The position numbers were made by a program, and so were the translations under genes. The notes beneath the pieces were generated by a model, which saw only the letters and a list, made by a program, of their open reading frames with translations, searched no databases and had not been told where the DNA came from. Below, in pieces: positions 1 to 5,186 of a stretch of DNA of 6,316 bases. Position 1 is the first letter of the stretch; every line of letters begins with the position of its first letter. This DNA is from an uncultured Spirochaetaceae bacterium (GTDB taxonomy: Bacteria; Spirochaetota; Spirochaetia; Treponematales; UBA12059): positions 1 through 6,316 of the forward strand of contig CALKWG010000252.1 in the NCBI GenBank assembly GCA_938004315.1, given 5' to 3'.

Positions 1-197
1 TGGGCGTGAAGCGCGAGCGCATCATCCTGGAGGGCGACGTCCCGAGCCCGGTGAACCCGCCGGAGGGTTGCATCTTCGCCGGCCGCTGCCGCCATGTGAT
101 GCCCAAGTGCCGCGAGAAAGCCCCGGCCCTCAAGGCTGTGGCCCCTGGTCACGAGGTAAAATGTTACCTGCACCACGACGAATCGGCCGCAAGCTAA
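1..197 (+). CDS. Oligopeptide/dipeptide ABC transporter ATP-binding protein, C-terminal end (OppF/DppF-like, partial)
   Basis: This is the last 64 or so codons of an ABC transporter ATPase; the gene starts before the window and ends with TAA at 195-197. The GTG at 6 is an internal codon, not a start. The visible part is the C-terminal extension typical of peptide-importer ATPases (oligo_HPY region). It has a GDVPSP-NPP-GC-F--RC pattern followed by four cysteines (codons at 69, 87, 108 and 162; spacing C-x5-C-x6-C-x17-C). In characterised OppD/DppD proteins such a cysteine set can bind an iron-sulfur cluster; whether this one does is inference. The protein would act on the cytoplasmic face of the membrane, hydrolysing ATP to drive import of peptides. 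The Walker and signature motifs lie outside the window, so OppD, OppF, DppD and DppF cannot be told apart. As a 3'-terminal gene it is followed by a hairpin terminator. Confidence 0.9.
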   Translation, partial: GVKRERIILEGDVPSPVNPPEGCIFAGRCRHVMPKCREKAPALKAVAPGHEVKCYLHHDESAAS

Positions 198-235
198 ACC
201 TTGCTGGGCCCTAGCGCCGAGCGTACAAGGGTAAG

Positions 236-268
236 AGCCGCCGGCCCGCGAGGGCCGGCGGCTATTTA
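236..268. terminator. Bidirectional hairpin terminator between convergent genes
   Basis: A perfect 12-bp inverted repeat (236-247 pairs with 252-263) closes on a 4-nt loop, GCGA on the + strand, which is a GNRA-type tetraloop. It sits 38 nt after the stop of the transporter ATPase and directly abuts the stop codon (266-268) of the convergent 176-aa gene. On the + strand it is followed by only a short T-rich stretch (ATTTAG), so it is not a strong T-tract terminator. Its position between two converging genes suggests it stops or protects both transcripts. The hairpin is seen directly; the function is inferred. Confidence 0.75.
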
Positions 269-796
269 GTCTGCGCCCCTGAGCTCCGCGCCGGCGGCTT
301 CGGCCAAAGCCCTGCCTAAGCCCTCGAGCCTGTCGCGCTCGCGATGCGAGCCTTCGTCTATGACCAGGGTACGCGGCCCGGCGCCTTCGTCGACCGAGGC
401 GACCAGCACGGCGCGGCCCTTCTTTAAGAACTCCGGGATATGCGTGTCCGCGCCGGCGTTGCGCGGATCGGCCGCCGGGCTCGGCCCCGAGGCGACGCGG
501 AGGCTTATATAGCGCAGCGCCGAGAGGGGCAGGCGCTCCTCCCGAACGAGCGGCCAGAAGCCGCGCCGGCGCTTGAAGGCGCCCGCGTCCCGGTCCACCT
601 CCCAGCCCTCCTCCCACATGGCCGTACCGGCGCAGACGACGGCGACGGCGACGAGGACTATCGGGTACTCGAGGGTATAGGCCATGCCGGCGGCCAGGCC
701 CGCGGCCATGAGGGCGAAGGCGACGCGGCCGAGCGGCGCGTAGCCTAAGACGACGCGGCCGCCCTCGCGCCTACGGATCGAAAGGCTCAGTATCAT
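266..796 (-). CDS. Hypothetical membrane protein with two transmembrane segments, 176 aa
   Basis: I do not recognise this gene as a named family. The 176-residue product has a short basic N-terminus (RRRE at 8-11) and two hydrophobic stretches at about 24-42 and 45-60, joined by a very tight turn. A soluble, mixed-charge domain of about 115 residues follows. It begins with a W-E-V-D pattern, a basic KRRRGF turn (75-80), then L-P-L-S-A-L-R-Y-I-S-L. Two helices followed by such a strand-rich tail recall small bacterial PH-like membrane proteins, but this is only a resemblance of pattern. The start at ATG 796 is chosen because GGAGG at 807-803 lies 6 nt upstream and the hydrophobic part then starts normally. 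A longer reading to 895 would run into alaS and add a proline-rich, unconvincing N-terminus. The gene is divergent from alaS and convergent with the transporter gene. The soluble part probably faces the cytoplasm (inference). Confidence 0.75.
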   Translation of the reverse strand: MILSLSIRRREGGRVVLGYAPLGRVAFALMAAGLAAGMAYTLEYPIVLVAVAVVCAGTAMWEEGWEVDRDAGAFKRRRGFWPLVREERLPLSALRYISLRVASGPSPAADPRNAGADTHIPEFLKKGRAVLVASVDEGAGPRTLVIDEGSHRERDRLEGLGRALAEAAGAELRGAD

Positions 797-802
797 AGAG
801 GA

Positions 803-807
803 CCTCC
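803..807 (-). promoter_or_regulatory. Strong Shine-Dalgarno site of the 176-aa membrane protein
   Basis: Read on the minus strand, GGAGG occupies 807 to 803 and is followed after 6 nt by ATG at 796. This decides the start of the gene. It contrasts with alaS, the kinase, the 149-aa gene and folP, which have no such site. Confidence 0.8.
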
Positions 808-840
808 AAGGCGGCGGCTCGCCGCGCGGGGGCGGCGGCA

Positions 841-870
841 TTGACCATGCCGGCCCGCCGTCATTATCAT
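841..870 (+). promoter_or_regulatory. Sigma70-like promoter of alaS, placed for a leaderless start
   Basis: TTGACC at 841-846 (five of six to TTGACA) and TATCAT at 865-870 (five of six to TATAAT) are separated by 18 nt. The -10 ends 7 nt before the alaS ATG at 878, so transcription would begin at or next to the start codon. No Shine-Dalgarno sequence is visible before that ATG. The hexamers are seen directly; promoter activity is inferred. Confidence 0.55.
863..868 (-). promoter_or_regulatory. Possible -10 element for the 176-aa gene
   Basis: On the minus strand 868 to 863 reads GATAAT, five of six matches to TATAAT. It would start a transcript with a leader of roughly 60 nt that contains the GGAGG site and a small GC hairpin (811-825). 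No good -35 hexamer is seen at 16-18 nt spacing; TTGGTC at 895-890 is 21 nt away, which is too far. It overlaps the proposed alaS -10 on the other strand. This is a weak prediction. Confidence 0.3.
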
Positions 871-877
871 CGGAAGC

Positions 878-2665
878 ATGATTACCCCCGACCAATTACG
901 CCAGAAATACCTGGACTTCTTCAAGACCAAGGATCACGCCGTCATCAGCGGCAAGTCCCTCATACCCGAGAACGACCCCACCGTGCTCTTCACCACGGCG
1001 GGCATGCACCCCCTGGTGCCCTACCTGCTGGGCGAGCCGCATCCGGCGGGCGCTAGGCTCGTAGACTACCAGAAATGCGTGCGCACCGGCGACATCGAGG
1101 CGGTCGGCGACCCCAGCCACCTGACCTGCTTCGAGATGCTGGGCAACTGGTCGCTCGGCGATTACTTCAAGAAGGATTCCATAGCCTACTCCTGGGAATT
1201 CCTCACGAGCCCCGACTGGCTGGCCTTAGACCCTCGCAAGCTTTCGGTGACGGTCTTCGCCGGCGACGAGAACGCCCCGCGCGACGAGGAGTCGGCCGGC
1301 TACTGGAAGGCCATAGGCGTGCCCGAGGGCCGCATAGCCTACCTGCCGGCCGAGGACAACTGGTGGGCCGCCGGCCCCGTAGGCCCCTGCGGCCCGGACA
1401 CCGAGATCTTCTACTGGGTAGGCGAGGGCCTCCCGCCGGAGGGCTCCAACAAGGGCACCGACTCCGCCAACTGGATGGAGATCTGGAACAACGTGTTCAT
1501 GGAGTATAACCGCGTCGACGAGAAGACCCTGGCGAAGCTCCCCAAGCAGAACGTCGACACGGGCATGGGCCTCGAGCGTACGGTCACCGTCCTGAACGGC
1601 AAGACCAGCGTCTATCAGACCGAGATCTTCCAGCCGGTGATCAAGGCGGTCGGCGAGATCTCCGGCTACGCCTACGGTAGCGACGAGGCCAAGGACAGCT
1701 CGGTCCGCATCATCGCCGACCACGTGCGAGCCTCGACCTTCATCATAGGCGACCCCAAGGGCGTCTCCCCCGGCAACGTCGGCGCCGGCTACGTACTAAG
1801 GCGCCTTATCCGCCGCGCCGTACGCCACGGCCGCAAGCTGGGCATAGAGGGCGCGTTCCTGGGTAGGCTGGCCGCCGTCGTCGTCGAGCGCTTCGCCGGC
1901 GCCTATCCCGAGCTGCGCGAGAACGAGGCGCGCGTCATGGCCGAGCTCCTGCGCGAGGAGGAGAAATTCCTCGAGACCCTGCAGAAGGGCGAGCACGAGT
2001 TCGAGAAGATGCTGCCCAACCTCCTTAAGAACCCGCAGAAGGTCATGTCCGGGCGCCTTGCGTTCAAGCTCTACGACACCTACGGCTTCCCCATCGAGCT
2101 CACACTGGAGCTGGCCGCCGAGAACGGCATGAGCGTCAACCGCGAGGAGTTCGACGAGGCCTTTAAGAAGCACCAGGAGCTGTCCCGCGCCGGCGCCGAG
2201 CAGACCTTCAAGGGCGGCCTGGCCGATCAATCGGAGATGGCCACCAAGTACCACAGCGCCACGCACCTCCTCCATAAAGCGCTCCGCATGGTCTTGGGCG
2301 ATCACGTTGCCCAGAAGGGCTCGAACATCACCGCCGAGCGCCTGCGCTTCGACTTCAGCCACCCCGCCCCCATGAGCCCCGAGGAGATCAAGCGCGTCGA
2401 GGACATCGTCAACGAGCAGATCAAGCGCGACCTGCCGGTCAGCATGCAGATGCTGCCGCTCGAGGAGGCCAAGTCCTCCGGCGCTATGGCGCTCTTCGGC
2501 GAAAAGTACGAGGCGGTGGTCAAGGTCTATAGCATGGGCGATTTCTCCAAGGAAGTCTGCGGCGGCCCGCACGTGGAGCGCACCGGCGTCTTAGGGAAGT
2601 TCGTCATCCAGAAGGAGCAGAGCTCCAGCGCCGGCGTCCGCCGCATCCGGGCGGTCTTGGAATAA
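878..2665 (+). CDS. alaS: Alanyl-tRNA synthetase, short form (595 aa)
   Basis: AlaRS attaches alanine to tRNA-Ala in the cytoplasm and clears mischarged Ser/Gly. The class II catalytic core is complete. It has the N-terminal PENDPTVLFTTAGM block, a motif 2 region with R69 followed by TGDIEAVGD and FEMLGNW, the DTGMGLERT block, and motif 3 (GAGYVLRRLIRR, 302-313). D400 in the YDTYGFPIE stretch appears to match the E. coli aspartate that reads the G3:U70 pair. The editing domain has both metal-binding pairs: H459/H463 (HSATH) and C561/H565 (CGGPH). The protein ends about 30 residues later, with no C-Ala/DHHA1 domain; E. coli AlaRS is about 875 residues. The natural-looking ending (SSSAGVRRIRA) and a terminator 29 nt after the stop argue for a true short form, as known in spirochaetes, rather than a frameshift. 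The ATG at 878 fits the family N-terminus but lacks a Shine-Dalgarno site. Confidence 0.97.
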   Translation: MITPDQLRQKYLDFFKTKDHAVISGKSLIPENDPTVLFTTAGMHPLVPYLLGEPHPAGARLVDYQKCVRTGDIEAVGDPSHLTCFEMLGNWSLGDYFKKDSIAYSWEFLTSPDWLALDPRKLSVTVFAGDENAPRDEESAGYWKAIGVPEGRIAYLPAEDNWWAAGPVGPCGPDTEIFYWVGEGLPPEGSNKGTDSANWMEIWNNVFMEYNRVDEKTLAKLPKQNVDTGMGLERTVTVLNGKTSVYQTEIFQPVIKAVGEISGYAYGSDEAKDSSVRIIADHVRASTFIIGDPKGVSPGNVGAGYVLRRLIRRAVRHGRKLGIEGAFLGRLAAVVVERFAGAYPELRENEARVMAELLREEEKFLETLQKGEHEFEKMLPNLLKNPQKVMSGRLAFKLYDTYGFPIELTLELAAENGMSVNREEFDEAFKKHQELSRAGAEQTFKGGLADQSEMATKYHSATHLLHKALRMVLGDHVAQKGSNITAERLRFDFSHPAPMSPEEIKRVEDIVNEQIKRDLPVSMQMLPLEEAKSSGAMALFGEKYEAVVKVYSMGDFSKEVCGGPHVERTGVLGKFVIQKEQSSSAGVRRIRAVLE

Positions 2666-2693
2666 TACAGCGCCGGCGAGGCCGCGCGTTACG

Positions 2694-2731
2694 AAAGGCG
2701 GGTTGGATAAACCCGCCTTTTTTGATTTTTT
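2694..2731 (+). terminator. Strong intrinsic terminator of alaS
   Basis: A perfect 11-bp stem (2694-2704 with 2710-2720) and a 5-nt loop (GGATA) are followed by a T-rich tail to 2731, interrupted by a single GA. It starts 29 nt after the alaS stop codon. It separates alaS from the kinase, so the kinase needs its own promoter. Confidence 0.93.
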
Positions 2732-2735
2732 AGAC

Positions 2736-2763
2736 TTTACAAAACGACGCTTGTTGGTAGAAT
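2736..2763 (+). promoter_or_regulatory. Sigma70-like promoter of the histidine kinase, placed for a leaderless start
   Basis: TTTACA at 2736-2741 and TAGAAT at 2758-2763 are spaced by 16 nt, in a short AT-rich island right after the alaS terminator. The -10 ends 8 nt before the GTG start at 2772. There is no Shine-Dalgarno sequence, and an in-frame TAG at 2766-2768 rules out an upstream start. Transcription would begin at about 2770, giving a leaderless or nearly leaderless message. Confidence 0.55.
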
Positions 2764-2771
2764 TATAGTCC

Positions 2772-3788
2772 GTGGACATTATTAACCATATACGAATCGA
2801 CCTCCACGGCGCCGCGCCCGAGCTCTGCGCCGATCTGATGCGGCGCGGCGGCTATGAGGTCCGCGCCGACGAGGACGCGGGCAACTGGCGCGCGGGGCGC
2901 GACGATGCGCCGGCGGCGGCCGACCCGTCCGCCTGCACGCCCTTGGTACGCGGCCTCGACCGATCGAGCGTCAAGCTCTTCTGCGAGCGCTCGTATGCCG
3001 CCGGTCCCGTCATAGCCGTCGTGATGAGCGCGGCGCTCGACGACGAGGAGGTCGTGCTCGCGGTGGGCAACGCCCACTCGTATTGCCTCGACGGCGACCC
3101 GCCGGCGGTGGTACGCGCGACGGTGAGGTCGGCCCTGCGGCGCTGGGAGATCGAGACCCGCCTGCGCGCGGCCCTGGCCGAGCGGGATACCCTTTTACAG
3201 GAGCTCGGCCACCGCATCAAGAATACCTTAAGCCTAGCCGGCAGCCTCATTAGCCTGGCCGGTTCGCGCGCCGTGAACGCCCAGGATGCGGAGCTCTTCG
3301 AGGAGTCGAAGGCCCGCGTCCACGCCATGGCCCTTCTGTACGATATGCTCCTCGGCTCCGGCTCGGCGACGACCGTGGCCGTAGCTCCGTATATACGGGC
3401 GCTCTGCGACCGAATCAGGTCCGCGTTCGCGCCGGCCCAGGGGGGCGTAGCGGTCGACTTGCGTTTCGAGAGCGAGGCGGTCGAGGCCGAACTCGATTCG
3501 AGCAAGGCGGTCGCCGTGGGCCTCATCTTAAACGAGGCCCTGACGAACGCCTTTAAATACGCGGTACGGCCCGGACGCGCCTTGTCGGTACGGGTGGGCC
3601 TGCGCGAAGAGGACGGCCGACTCAAGCTCTCGGTACGCGACGACGGGCCGGGCCTCCCCGCCGGGGCGGAGAGCGGCGAAGGGCTGGGCCTCAGGCTGAT
3701 ACGCGAGCTCGTCGCCCAGCTCAAAGGCGAGCTACGCGTCGAGTCGGGCGTAGCCGGCCTCTCCCTAGCCTTCGATTTTCCTCGCTAA
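2772..3788 (+). CDS. Sensor histidine kinase, HisKA_2 family, with degenerate receiver-like N-terminus (338 aa)
   Basis: The C-terminal half is a HisKA_2/HATPase_c kinase. The phospho-acceptor box (LLQELGHRIKNTL) has H147, followed by a two-helix dimerisation region with the family pattern RVHAMALLYDMLL. The ATP-binding domain shows an N box (NEALTNAFKYA, N254/N259), a G1 box (DDGPGLP, 290-296) and a G2 box (EGLGLRLI, from 303). Residues 1 to about 135 resemble a receiver domain. There is a RIDLHGAAPELCADLMRRGGYEV helix-strand start, a PVIAVVMSA strand (79-87), and the tail A--N-AHSYCL-GD followed by a long helix into the kinase. The usual acidic pair and phospho-Asp are not evident, and the conserved lysine position holds D107. 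No transmembrane segment is seen, so it is probably cytoplasmic. No response regulator lies nearby. The GTG at 2772 is the earliest possible start. It is transcribed alone, and its end overlaps the convergent 149-aa gene. Confidence 0.88.
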   Translation: MDIINHIRIDLHGAAPELCADLMRRGGYEVRADEDAGNWRAGRDDAPAAADPSACTPLVRGLDRSSVKLFCERSYAAGPVIAVVMSAALDDEEVVLAVGNAHSYCLDGDPPAVVRATVRSALRRWEIETRLRAALAERDTLLQELGHRIKNTLSLAGSLISLAGSRAVNAQDAELFEESKARVHAMALLYDMLLGSGSATTVAVAPYIRALCDRIRSAFAPAQGGVAVDLRFESEAVEAELDSSKAVAVGLILNEALTNAFKYAVRPGRALSVRVGLREEDGRLKLSVRDDGPGLPAGAESGEGLGLRLIRELVAQLKGELRVESGVAGLSLAFDFPR

Positions 3789-4214
3789 GGCTTGAACCGC
3801 GGTTTTCCCGTCCTCGCGCACGAGGCGGAGGTAGATCGGGCCTTCGTAGCGCTCCTTTCGCCACCAGCTTTCGCGCGCGAACCACTCTAAGAGCTCCGCG
3901 ACGGCCGCCTCGCCGTCGGCGCGGCCTTGGCAAAAGAGGTAGGCGTCGGTTTCTAGCCGCGGTCCCTCGTCGGCCTCAGTGGTCTCGCCTAAAGCCGTGG
4001 TAGCGATCGCGCCGCAGGCGGCCGGGGCGGGCAGGGGCAGGGCGACCCGGGGGCCGTCCGGCCCGTCGCTTATGAGGGCCGCGCCGTCCCAGAGCGCTAT
4101 GAACTCGTCGCCCTCTGAGGCCGCCGCGGCATGCTCAAGGAGTTCGGCGGCGGAGCGCGCGCCGAGCGCCCGGTAGGCCAAGGGCCGGTTCAGGCGTAGC
4201 GTATACAGTTCCAT
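3765..4214 (-). CDS. Hypothetical protein, 149 aa, no recognised domain
   Basis: I do not recognise this family. The product is probably soluble: it has no signal peptide or transmembrane stretch. It starts MELYTLRLNRPLAYRALG, then has an alanine- and glutamate-rich helix, a strand-like segment (EFIALWDGAALI), a proline/alanine linker, and a more charged C-terminal third (LLEWFARESWWRKERYEGPIYL) ending in ARKIEG and TAG. The start at ATG 4214 is preferred over a TTG at 4250 because a -10-like CATACT ends 6 nt before it. The extension to 4250 would also be translated from the inverted repeat. There is no Shine-Dalgarno site. The codon use matches its neighbours, which supports a native gene. 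It overlaps the kinase 3' end by 24 nt (3765-3788) and is divergent from folP. A functional link to either is possible but not shown. Confidence 0.72.
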   Translation of the reverse strand: MELYTLRLNRPLAYRALGARSAAELLEHAAAASEGDEFIALWDGAALISDGPDGPRVALPLPAPAACGAIATTALGETTEADEGPRLETDAYLFCQGRADGEAAVAELLEWFARESWWRKERYEGPIYLRLVREDGKTAVQALARKIEG

Positions 4215-4220
4215 GCGCCC

Positions 4221-4250
4221 AGTATGCCCTTGCCCGCTTCCGAGCGGCAA
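4221..4250 (-). promoter_or_regulatory. Possible promoter of the 149-aa gene, placed for a leaderless start
   Basis: On the minus strand TTGCCG (4250-4245) and CATACT (4226-4221) are spaced by 18 nt, and the -10 ends 6 nt before the ATG at 4214. Each hexamer matches the consensus at about four of six positions. Almost the whole promoter lies inside the inverted repeat at 4226-4254. Confidence 0.4.
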
Positions 4251-4254
4251 GGGC
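4226..4254. repeat. Imperfect inverted repeat in the divergent promoter region
   Basis: The arms GCCCTTGCC (4226-4234) and GGCAAGGGC (4246-4254) are exact complements. Inside them GCT (4236-4238) pairs with AGC (4243-4245) around a TCCG loop, leaving one unpaired C at 4235. It lies between two divergent genes and has no T-tract, so a terminator role is unlikely. It covers the spacer and -35 of the proposed minus-strand promoter, so an operator is possible (inference). Confidence 0.65.
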
Positions 4255-4269
4255 CGCCTCCGTCGCGTG

Positions 4270-4299
4270 TTGCGCCCGCTCCCGGCCGCGTGTTAGATT
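4270..4299 (+). promoter_or_regulatory. Possible promoter of the folP operon, placed for a leaderless start
   Basis: TAGATT at 4294-4299 (or TTAGAT at 4293-4298) lies 7-8 nt before the folP ATG at 4307. A weak TTGCGC at 4270-4275 is 17-18 nt upstream. The -35 matches only three of six positions, so this call rests mainly on the -10 in otherwise very GC-rich DNA and on the same layout at the other genes. Confidence 0.35.
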
Positions 4300-4306
4300 C
4301 AAGCCC

Positions 4307-5161
4307 ATGGATACGCCCCGTTCGCTCAGCCTGCCCCGCGGCAGGAGGCTCGACTTCTCGCGCGGCTACGCGGTCATGGGCATCCTCAACGTGACGCCCG
4401 ACTCGTTCTGGGCCGCCAGCCGGGCGCGCGGCGAGGCCGTGGCCGACCTCGCGGCCGCCATGATAGCCGACGGCGCCGATATCCTGGACATAGGCGGGGA
4501 GTCCACGCGCCCCGGCGCCGCGTACGTCTCCGAAGCCGAGGAGCTCGAGCGCGTCGCCCCCGCCGTAGAGGCGATACGCTCGCGCTGGGATATCCCGATC
4601 TCCGTCGATACGCGCAAGGCCGCGGTCGCCAAGGCCGCGCTCTCGGCCGGCGCCGACATCGTGAACGACGTGGCCGCCTTAGGCGACGACCCGGCCATGG
4701 CCCCGCTCTGCGCCGCCGCGGGGGCGCCGGTCGTGCTGATGCACAAGAAGGGCGACCCCGAGCGCATGCAGGAGGACCCCCGCTACGACGACTGCCCCGC
4801 CGAGGTATTCGCCTACCTGGCGGAGGCCGCCGAGCGCGCCGTCGCCGCGGGCATAGCGCGCGGGCATATCGTGCTCGACCCCGGCATAGGCTTCGGTAAG
4901 CGCCTGGAGGACAACCTGGCCCTCCTGTCGCGGCTTGATGAACTGGTCGACCGCGGCTATCCTGTCCTGGTGGGGCTGTCGCGCAAGCGCTTCATAGGCG
5001 CCATAACCGGCCGCGACGCGGCCGGCCGGCTCGCCGGCAGCCTCGCGGCGGCTTGCGCTTCGTTGGCTAAAGGCGCCGCCATCTTCAGGGCGCATGACGT
5101 GGCGGAGACGGTGGACGCCCTGGCCGTCTACGCGGCCTGCGTACGCGGCGCCGCGAGTTAG
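4307..5161 (+). CDS. folP: Dihydropteroate synthase (284 aa)
   Basis: DHPS joins p-aminobenzoate to the pterin pyrophosphate to make dihydropteroate in folate synthesis; it is the sulfonamide target. The TIM-barrel motifs appear in order. They are MGILNVTPDSF (N28), DIGGESTRPGA (61-71), ISVDTRKA, GADIVNDV, PVVLMHKKGDPERMQ, LDPGIGFGK, VGLSRKRFIG (K227), and the C-terminal FRAHDV (R261, H263). The residues I checked align with E. coli FolP at a constant offset of six. Length is normal for the family. The first loop reads FWAASR instead of the common FSDGG. The ATG at 4307 has no Shine-Dalgarno site; a -10-like element ends 7 nt upstream, so it may head a leaderless message. The stop at 5159-5161 is 25 nt before cdaA on the same strand, so the two are very probably co-transcribed. 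Confidence 0.96.
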   Translation: MDTPRSLSLPRGRRLDFSRGYAVMGILNVTPDSFWAASRARGEAVADLAAAMIADGADILDIGGESTRPGAAYVSEAEELERVAPAVEAIRSRWDIPISVDTRKAAVAKAALSAGADIVNDVAALGDDPAMAPLCAAAGAPVVLMHKKGDPERMQEDPRYDDCPAEVFAYLAEAAERAVAAGIARGHIVLDPGIGFGKRLEDNLALLSRLDELVDRGYPVLVGLSRKRFIGAITGRDAAGRLAGSLAAACASLAKGAAIFRAHDVAETVDALAVYAACVRGAAS

Positions 5162-5186
5162 CGGCGGAAAGGCAGGACTCGCGCGC

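Noticed and set aside
6..8. GTG as start of a 63-aa gene
   Set aside because: The sequence is plainly the C-terminal part of a transporter ATPase that began outside the window.
811..825. GC hairpin (GCGGCG / CGCCGC) upstream of the 176-aa gene as a regulatory element
   Set aside because: Only 6 bp in a run of GCG repeats; expected by chance in DNA of this composition.
797..895. Longer N-terminus for the 176-aa membrane protein, starting at 895
   Set aside because: It would overlap the start of alaS and add a proline/glycine-rich tail. The ATG at 796 has a GGAGG site at good spacing.
1796..2572. Long minus-strand open frame inside alaS (258 codons)
   Set aside because: It lies opposite a well-supported alaS, has no family resemblance and is a usual by-product of GC-rich codon use.
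2591..2779. Small minus-strand open frame across the alaS terminator
   Set aside because: It spans the terminator hairpin and the kinase promoter, and its Lys/Ser-rich start comes from reading the T-tract in reverse.
2852..3724. Long minus-strand open frame inside the kinase (290 codons)
   Set aside because: Its translation is rich in Ser, Arg and Ala with no domain pattern, and it lies opposite the clear H, N and G boxes of the kinase.
5094..5186. Longer N-terminus for CdaA, starting at 5094
   Set aside because: It overlaps folP and adds an Arg/Trp/Pro-rich stretch not seen in CdaA; ATG 5187 gives the expected beginning.
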